DNA of 64,000 bases, taken from NCBI RefSeq assembly GCF_030409905.1, contig NZ_JAUFQT010000001.1, positions 1,634,001-1,698,000 on the forward strand, in the 5' to 3' direction. The translations under genes and the position numbers were made by a program. The stretch is from Echinicola jeungdonensis. GTDB lineage: Bacteria; Bacteroidota; Bacteroidia; Cytophagales; Cyclobacteriaceae. The notes under the pieces were generated by a model. That model had not been told where the DNA came from, did not search any database, and saw only the letters and a list, made by a program, of their open reading frames with translations. Shown here one piece after another: positions 59,349 to 64,000 of the stretch (position 1 is the stretch's first letter; every line of letters begins with the position of its first letter).

Positions 59349-60740
59349 TTATTTTCTGGCTGATATCACTTCTTTGATATCGTAAATCAGTTTGTTGGCC
59401 AAGTGTTCTGCTGTAGCCAATGTTTCTGATTCAGAATATATCCGGATGATGGGTTCAGTATTTGATTTTCTTAAGTGAACCCATTCCTTTTCAAATTCAA
59501 TTTTTACCCCATCAATATCATTAATAGGTTGTTTTTTATATTTCCTTTTTATTTCATCCAGGATAGCATCTACATTGATTTCCGGAGTAAGTTCTATTTT
59601 GTTTTTGGAAATATAATAATTGGGGTAACTCGCTCTCAAGCGGCTAATGGAATGGCCAAATTTGGCCAAATGGGTTAGGAACAAGCCAATGCCTACCAAA
59701 GCATCTCTTCCATAATGGGATTCGGGATAGATGACTCCTCCGTTGCCTTCCCCACCAATTACCGCTTGGGTGGCTTTCATTTTCTCAACCACATTTACCT
59801 CTCCAACTGCAGCTGCATTATAGCTTCCACTACGCTTTTCAGTTACATCTCTGAGAGCACGGGTAGAACTTAAGTTGGAGACAGTATTGCCCGGGTTATG
59901 GGAAAGGACATAATCAGCTACAGCTACCAAAGTGTATTCTTCTCCAAAGGGAGAACCATCTTCGGTCAAAAAGGCCAATCGGTCCACATCTGGATCCACC
60001 ACAATGCCTAAATCAAATTTACCATTGTTGAGTTTTCCAGCAATATCCCTCAGATTTTCCGGAAGGGGTTCTGGGTTGTGAGGGAAATGTCCATTTGGAG
60101 TGCAGTACATTTCTTCTACCTGATCGACCCCTAATGCTTTCAATAGTTTTGGCAGGACAATTCCACCTGTAGAATTGACGCAATCGATCACCACCCTAAA
60201 TCCACGGGAAGCAATTGCTTCTTTGTCCACAAGGGGAAGGTTGACCACATGTTCAATGTGGCGATCTATATAATCCTCTTTTAGTGTATACTTGCCTAGT
60301 TTTTTGACTTCAGCAAATGTAAAATCCTCCTTCTCTGCTTTTTCCAGGACCTCTTTTCCATCCTGGTCGGAGATAAACTCTCCTTTGCCATTTAATAATT
60401 TCAGGGCATTCCATTGAATGGGGTTATGGCTGGCCGTTAAAATGATTCCACCACCTGCTTTTTCCAAGGGAACAGCAAATTCTACCGTCGGGGTGGTACT
60501 CAATCCTAAATCTACCACATCGATTCCCAGTCCTTGGAGGGTTGCCGTTACCAATTTGGAAACCATGTCACCTGAAATCCGTGCATCCCGGCCCAACACA
60601 ATCCTTGGATTGCCGGTTTTTTCAATTATCCAAGCTCCGTAAGCTGAAGCAAATTTTACAATATCCAAGGGGGTCAATGCCCCACCTACTTTACCTCCTA
60701 TGGTACCTCTGATACCGGAAATAGATTTAATTAATGCCAC
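59349..60740 (-). CDS. glmM: phosphoglucosamine mutase (GlmM)
   Basis: A 463-residue phosphohexomutase. The start is GTG at 60740 (MALIKSISGIRGTIGG), matching the family start. The catalytic phosphoserine is in GGGIILTASHNPIQWNALKL (Ser near 103). Metal-binding is DPDVDRLAF (about 248-256), the sugar-binding loop GGEGNGGVIYPESHYGRDAL (about 337-356), and the phosphate loop RKSNTEPIIRIYSE near the C-terminus. In Bacteroidota this enzyme feeds UDP-GlcNAc synthesis; activity on phosphomannose or phosphoglucose is possible. Confidence 0.9.
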   Translation of the reverse strand: MALIKSISGIRGTIGGKVGGALTPLDIVKFASAYGAWIIEKTGNPRIVLGRDARISGDMVSKLVTATLQGLGIDVVDLGLSTTPTVEFAVPLEKAGGGIILTASHNPIQWNALKLLNGKGEFISDQDGKEVLEKAEKEDFTFAEVKKLGKYTLKEDYIDRHIEHVVNLPLVDKEAIASRGFRVVIDCVNSTGGIVLPKLLKALGVDQVEEMYCTPNGHFPHNPEPLPENLRDIAGKLNNGKFDLGIVVDPDVDRLAFLTEDGSPFGEEYTLVAVADYVLSHNPGNTVSNLSSTRALRDVTEKRSGSYNAAAVGEVNVVEKMKATQAVIGGEGNGGVIYPESHYGRDALVGIGLFLTHLAKFGHSISRLRASYPNYYISKNKIELTPEINVDAILDEIKRKYKKQPINDIDGVKIEFEKEWVHLRKSNTEPIIRIYSESETLATAEHLANKLIYDIKEVISARK

Positions 60741-60803
60741 TGGTTAAAGTGTTTAGTTGAAACAGAAAATTCCTAGGAAAAAACTAGGGATCAGGATGGA
60801 TTA

Positions 60804-61034
60804 TTATTTGAATTTTGCAAGTACTTTATTGACTTCTGAATCAGGATTGCCACAGTCCGAGCCTTCATCAACTTTTTTCCCACAATAACTGCAGGTTTCC
60901 CCATCTTTATTTAAATAGGGATTTTGAGAAGCGCAAGTTCCCTTAAACTTGCCATTTTTCAAAAATATCAGTCTTACAGACATCAAAATGAAAAACAATG
61001 CCACAAAACCTAAGGTCAATAATACAGTTGCCAT
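60804..61034 (-). CDS. small membrane protein with CxxC-type cysteines
   Basis: A 76-residue protein starting at the ATG complementary to 61032-61034 (MATVLLTLGFVALFFILMSVRLIFL), one membrane helix followed by a cytoplasmic or periplasmic tail with four cysteines (GTCASQNPYLNKDGETCSYCGKKVDEGSDC). The spacing suggests zinc or cluster binding. Proteins of this look are conserved in Bacteroidota and unnamed. A TAnnTTTG element precedes it (61051-61058). Confidence 0.75.
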   Translation of the reverse strand: MATVLLTLGFVALFFILMSVRLIFLKNGKFKGTCASQNPYLNKDGETCSYCGKKVDEGSDCGNPDSEVNKVLAKFK

Positions 61035-61050
61035 ATACAATTAATTTGCC

Positions 61051-61058
61051 CAAATTTA
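61051..61058 (-). promoter_or_regulatory. -7 element upstream of the small Cys-rich gene
   Basis: On the minus strand this reads TAAATTTG, an exact TAnnTTTG. It lies 17 bases from the ATG at 61034, implying a very short leader. The nearest TTTG upstream (61083-61086) is 24 bases away, slightly beyond the usual spacing, so confidence is limited. Confidence 0.35.
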
Positions 61059-61108
61059 CGTAATACTTTGAAAACGTCCACACAAATACAATAGTTTCAC
61101 TAACTACC

Positions 61109-61909
61109 ATGTCAACGACTTCTTTACGCAATTCCCAGTTAGAGGCTTTTGATCGATTATTGACCATAATGGATGAATTGAGGGAGCAATGTCCCTGGGA
61201 TCGGAAGCAAACCTTAGACAGTCTTCGTCACCTTACAATTGAGGAAACCTTTGAATTATCCGATGCTATTTTGGATAATGATCTTGAGGAGATTAAAAAG
61301 GAATTGGGAGATATTCTCCTTCATATTGTTTTTTATTCAAAAATAGCCTCTGAAATTAATGCTTTTGAAATAGGGAACGTCATCCACAGTTTGTGTGACA
61401 AACTAGTCAGTCGTCATCCCCATATTTATGGAGATACCGAGGCAAATGATGAAGAGGCGGTAAAGCAAAACTGGGAAAAGATAAAGTTAAAAGAAAAAGG
61501 TAATCAAAGTGTCTTGGGAGGGGTTCCTCGATCTTTGCCTGCTTTAATCAAAGCCATGCGGATCCAGGAAAAAGCCCGGGGTGTAGGATTTGATTGGGAG
61601 GAAAAATCCCAGGTTTGGGAAAAAGTGGAAGAAGAAATGCAGGAATTCAAAGCTGAATTTGATGCTACCTCTGATAAAAAAGTGGATGCTGAGAAAGCCA
61701 CAGGGGAATTTGGAGATTTACTTTTTTCCTTGATCAATTATGCCCGATTTGTGGATATCAATCCCGAAGACGCTTTGGAAAAGACCAATAGGAAATTTAT
61801 CCAAAGGTTTCAATACCTTGAATCCGCTGCAAAAAAATCTGGCAAGAAAATTGGTGAAATGACTTTAGATGAAATGGATGTATTCTGGAATGAGGCTAAA
61901 AATCAATAA
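61109..61909 (+). CDS. mazG: nucleoside triphosphate pyrophosphohydrolase MazG
   Basis: A 266-residue all-alpha NTP pyrophosphatase with two MazG repeats. The first, at about 15-120, contains CPWDRKQTLDSLRHLTIEETFELSDAI and KKELGDILLHIVF; the second is at about 150-260 and has a similar EFGDLLFSLIN. The EExxE/D metal motifs are present in both. It removes aberrant NTPs or lowers ppGpp. Divergent from the small Cys-rich gene. Confidence 0.93.
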   Translation: MSTTSLRNSQLEAFDRLLTIMDELREQCPWDRKQTLDSLRHLTIEETFELSDAILDNDLEEIKKELGDILLHIVFYSKIASEINAFEIGNVIHSLCDKLVSRHPHIYGDTEANDEEAVKQNWEKIKLKEKGNQSVLGGVPRSLPALIKAMRIQEKARGVGFDWEEKSQVWEKVEEEMQEFKAEFDATSDKKVDAEKATGEFGDLLFSLINYARFVDINPEDALEKTNRKFIQRFQYLESAAKKSGKKIGEMTLDEMDVFWNEAKNQ

Positions 61910-62022
61910 ATTAAAGAATTATATGAGCTGCAATACTTTTTTGCAATAATAAATTTTTACTTTTGGGCCGTATCTTGAAGACATCGCCGAATACCCTTAA
62001 AGAATAACAATCACAATTCGCT

Positions 62023-63810
62023 TTGGCAAAAACAGACATCATCACACGGTTTTTAATCTGGCGGCTTAAACACATTAGTACCAAGAACTTTGTTTTAATC
62101 CTCAGTGGGATCATTGGCGTTTTATCTGGTCTGGCTGCTGTCATCCTGAAAGAATCCGTTCATATTATCCAAAATTGGTTGACAGAAGGATTTCACATTG
62201 AATACGCCAACTTCTTTTATATCATATATCCATTGATAGGGATTTCACTGGCTTATGGGGTGGGGAAATACTTGGTAAAAGATGTTGGGGGGCATGGCAT
62301 CCCTGATATCCTTTATAATATATCCAAGAAGAATAGCCTTATTCCCCGGGTAAAAATGTACAGTCGGGTCATCACCTCCGGCCTTACGGTGGGTTTGGGC
62401 GGTTCCGTGGGATTGGAGGCACCAATCGTGGTGACCGGGGCCGCTATTGGTTCCAATTCGGGATCATTGATGCATTTGAATTCTAGAAAAAGGGCTTTGT
62501 TAATAGGTTGTGGAGCTGCTGGGGCTATTTCTGCCATCTTTGGTACCCCTATTGGTGCAGTGATTTTTGCCATAGAGGTGATTTTATTGGAAGTTAACCT
62601 AAGTTCCTTTATCCCCTTGTTGATTGCCTCGGTGACAGGCTCGTTGACTACGATGCTACTGATTGGCGAAGATATAATCTTCTCCTTTAATATCACTGAA
62701 AAATTCATTGCCGCCCATATGCCTTATTATTTGCTTTTGGGCATTATAACTGGATTGGTTTCCCTTTATTTTAACCGATCGGTGATGAAGACCGAAAGAA
62801 TACTTGAGGGTTTCAAAAACCCATGGCTCAAACCACTATATGGAGGAGCCATTTTAGGGCTCATTATTTTCTTCTTTCCTCCCATTTATGGGGAAGGTTA
62901 CGATATTTTGAATGCCCTAATTTCAGGTGAAACCCAAAATTTGCTGAACAGCAGTCCTTTTTTCTCTAAAATTGATAATCCCTATTTTATTTTGGTCTAT
63001 TTGGCAATGATTATCATTGCCAAGCCCATAGCCGCTGCACTGACCATTGGCAGTGGAGGTAGTGGGGGGATTTTTGCTCCTTCCCTCTATGTGGGGGGTA
63101 TTACTGGTTTTTTGTTTGCTTATAGCAACAACCTATTTGGACCCTATATTCCACTCCCATTAGCCCATTTTACATTGGTGGCCATGTGCGGGGTCATGAG
63201 TGGTGTGCAGCATGCCCCTCTTTCTGCGATATTCCTTATTGCTGAAGTAACAGGGGGATATGAACTTTTTGTCCCATTGATGCTTGTTTCTGCAATTTCG
63301 GTGGTAACAACCAGTTATTTTGATAAGAACTCTCTATATAAAAAGCAGTTGATTGAACAGGGTAAACATATCCCTGAGACCAAAGACGAGGAGGTACTGG
63401 GGCTTATCGATATCCGAAGAATCATGGAAAAGGATTTGCTTCCCATTAGGCCTACTGCCTATCTAAAAGATCTTTGTGGACTGGTGAAACTAAGTAAAAG
63501 GAATATTTTTCCCGTTGTTGATGAAGATGGGCAGTTAAATGGTATTATTACCCTTGACGATATCAGGGATATTATGTTTGACAGGAGTAGGCAGGAACAA
63601 ACTCAAATCAGTGAATTGATGCATAGCCCGCCTGATACTATTAAGCCTTCGGAAAGTATGCGATCTGTAATGGAAAAATTTGAAAATACGGGGGCGTGGA
63701 ATTTACCAGTAGTTGATAATGGCAGGTATATTGGGTTTATTTCCAAATCCAGGATTTTTAATGCCTACAGGAAAAGATTGGTACGACAACAACAGGAACA
63801 AGACCTTTAA
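62023..63810 (+). CDS. ClC-type chloride channel/transporter with CBS domains
   Basis: A 595-residue inner-membrane protein. It starts with TTG at 62023 (MAKTDIITRFLIWRLKH); no better ATG precedes the first helix. ClC signatures: GGHGIPDIL (selectivity region 1), GLGGSVGLEAPIV with the gating Glu, and GGSGGIFAPSLYVG. Two CBS domains close the protein (about 470-590; MEKDLLPIRPTAYLKDLC, MHSPPDTIKPSESMRSVMEKF) and would bind adenine nucleotides. Presence of the gating Glu suggests H+/Cl- exchange. The DnaA-box array follows the stop. Confidence 0.93.
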   Translation: MAKTDIITRFLIWRLKHISTKNFVLILSGIIGVLSGLAAVILKESVHIIQNWLTEGFHIEYANFFYIIYPLIGISLAYGVGKYLVKDVGGHGIPDILYNISKKNSLIPRVKMYSRVITSGLTVGLGGSVGLEAPIVVTGAAIGSNSGSLMHLNSRKRALLIGCGAAGAISAIFGTPIGAVIFAIEVILLEVNLSSFIPLLIASVTGSLTTMLLIGEDIIFSFNITEKFIAAHMPYYLLLGIITGLVSLYFNRSVMKTERILEGFKNPWLKPLYGGAILGLIIFFFPPIYGEGYDILNALISGETQNLLNSSPFFSKIDNPYFILVYLAMIIIAKPIAAALTIGSGGSGGIFAPSLYVGGITGFLFAYSNNLFGPYIPLPLAHFTLVAMCGVMSGVQHAPLSAIFLIAEVTGGYELFVPLMLVSAISVVTTSYFDKNSLYKKQLIEQGKHIPETKDEEVLGLIDIRRIMEKDLLPIRPTAYLKDLCGLVKLSKRNIFPVVDEDGQLNGIITLDDIRDIMFDRSRQEQTQISELMHSPPDTIKPSESMRSVMEKFENTGAWNLPVVDNGRYIGFISKSRIFNAYRKRLVRQQQEQDL

Positions 63811-63831
63811 AATTATCTTTGGTTTGCATAC

Positions 63832-63991
63832 TTATCCACGGTCAATTTTCCGCTTGCAAAAGTGTGAAAATTAACCTACAGCAGTTTATCCACAAATTTC
63901 TACTTTAACAAAAACTTATAAATACTTGATATTTAGTGTTTTATAGGGTTAATTACTTTGTATGTGGATAAGTGTGGATAAATGTGGATAA
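63832..63991. other. DnaA-box array at the right edge
   Basis: Perfect TTATCCACA at 63886-63894 and TTATCCACG at 63832-63840 are followed by three perfect TGTGGATAA boxes in direct repeat at 63963-63971, 63973-63981 and 63983-63991, exactly 10 bp apart. Between them is a 70-bp AT-rich stretch. This is the type of array found at oriC or in front of dnaA; what follows lies beyond the window. Confidence 0.7.
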
Positions 63992-64000
63992 AAATTAAAT

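Overview
The window looks like the chromosome of an aerobic or facultative member of the Bacteroidota, most likely order Cytophagales near Cyclobacteriaceae (Algoriphagus/Cyclobacterium/Echinicola type). This is inferred from a TonB-dependent receptor with an N-terminal carboxypeptidase-regulatory-like domain, DUF5689 and Ig-like lipoproteins, a FadN/FadA/FadE cluster, a fused ResB-CcsA protein next to NrfHA, AT-rich spacers with almost no Shine-Dalgarno sequences, and several matches to the Bacteroidota promoter element TAnnTTTG. No tRNA, rRNA or CRISPR array was seen.

Layout. 0.4-4.6 kb: DNA glycosylase Tag, a small Cys-containing membrane protein, and a TonB-dependent receptor preceded by a cluster of palindromes. 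4.7-10 kb: an accessory block of five small minus-strand genes (VOC, AAC(6')-like acetyltransferase, MotA/ExbB-like membrane protein, a hypothetical protein, an ABM lipoprotein) separated partly by dyad-symmetric spacers resembling integron cassette sites. It is followed by a GC-richer IS91-type element with its own tyrosine recombinase, and two near-identical hairpins flank the whole block. 10-17.7 kb: small regulatory and stress-type genes, including arsR-SRPBCC, an NmrA-like reductase plus nitroreductase divergent from an HxlR regulator, a LuxR-type regulator and a YciI-like protein; two operators are visible here. 17.7-18.5 kb: a tandem pair of paralogous small membrane proteins.

18.9-34.4 kb is housekeeping: polA, radA, yjbQ, a HAD phosphatase, DUF2905, comF, exodeoxyribonuclease III, an RsbW-like kinase, ybeY, mnmG, a methyltransferase and an Ig-like lipoprotein. 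Two perfect 16-bp parS-type palindromes lie between ybeY and mnmG and a third imperfect one lies 3.6 kb downstream. From 34.42 to 34.82 kb there is a non-coding region with many DnaA-box-like sequences and an AT-rich stretch framed by a 12-bp inverted repeat, which looks like a replication origin. A second array, with three perfect DnaA boxes repeated every 10 bp, is at the right edge (63.83-63.99 kb). The window is therefore probably origin-proximal.

35-49.6 kb: an outer-membrane protein, then a MarR-fadN-fadA-fadE beta-oxidation cluster interrupted by two four-helix-bundle (23S intervening-sequence type) genes, the second apparently decayed. A methyltransferase, a Calx-beta/DUF5689 lipoprotein, a cyclase-family lipoprotein and small membrane or PH-domain proteins follow. 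49.7-56.3 kb (minus strand): an SQR-like flavoprotein and nrfH-nrfA-ccsBA for ammonifying nitrite reduction. 56.5-63.8 kb: an M23 peptidase, a PLP dehydratase, a cysteine desulfurase, phosphoglucosamine mutase, a small Cys-rich membrane protein, MazG and a ClC chloride channel.

Most calls rest on motif recognition by eye. No database search was run, and DNA-site calls (oriC, parS, operators, cassette sites) are inferences from sequence symmetry.
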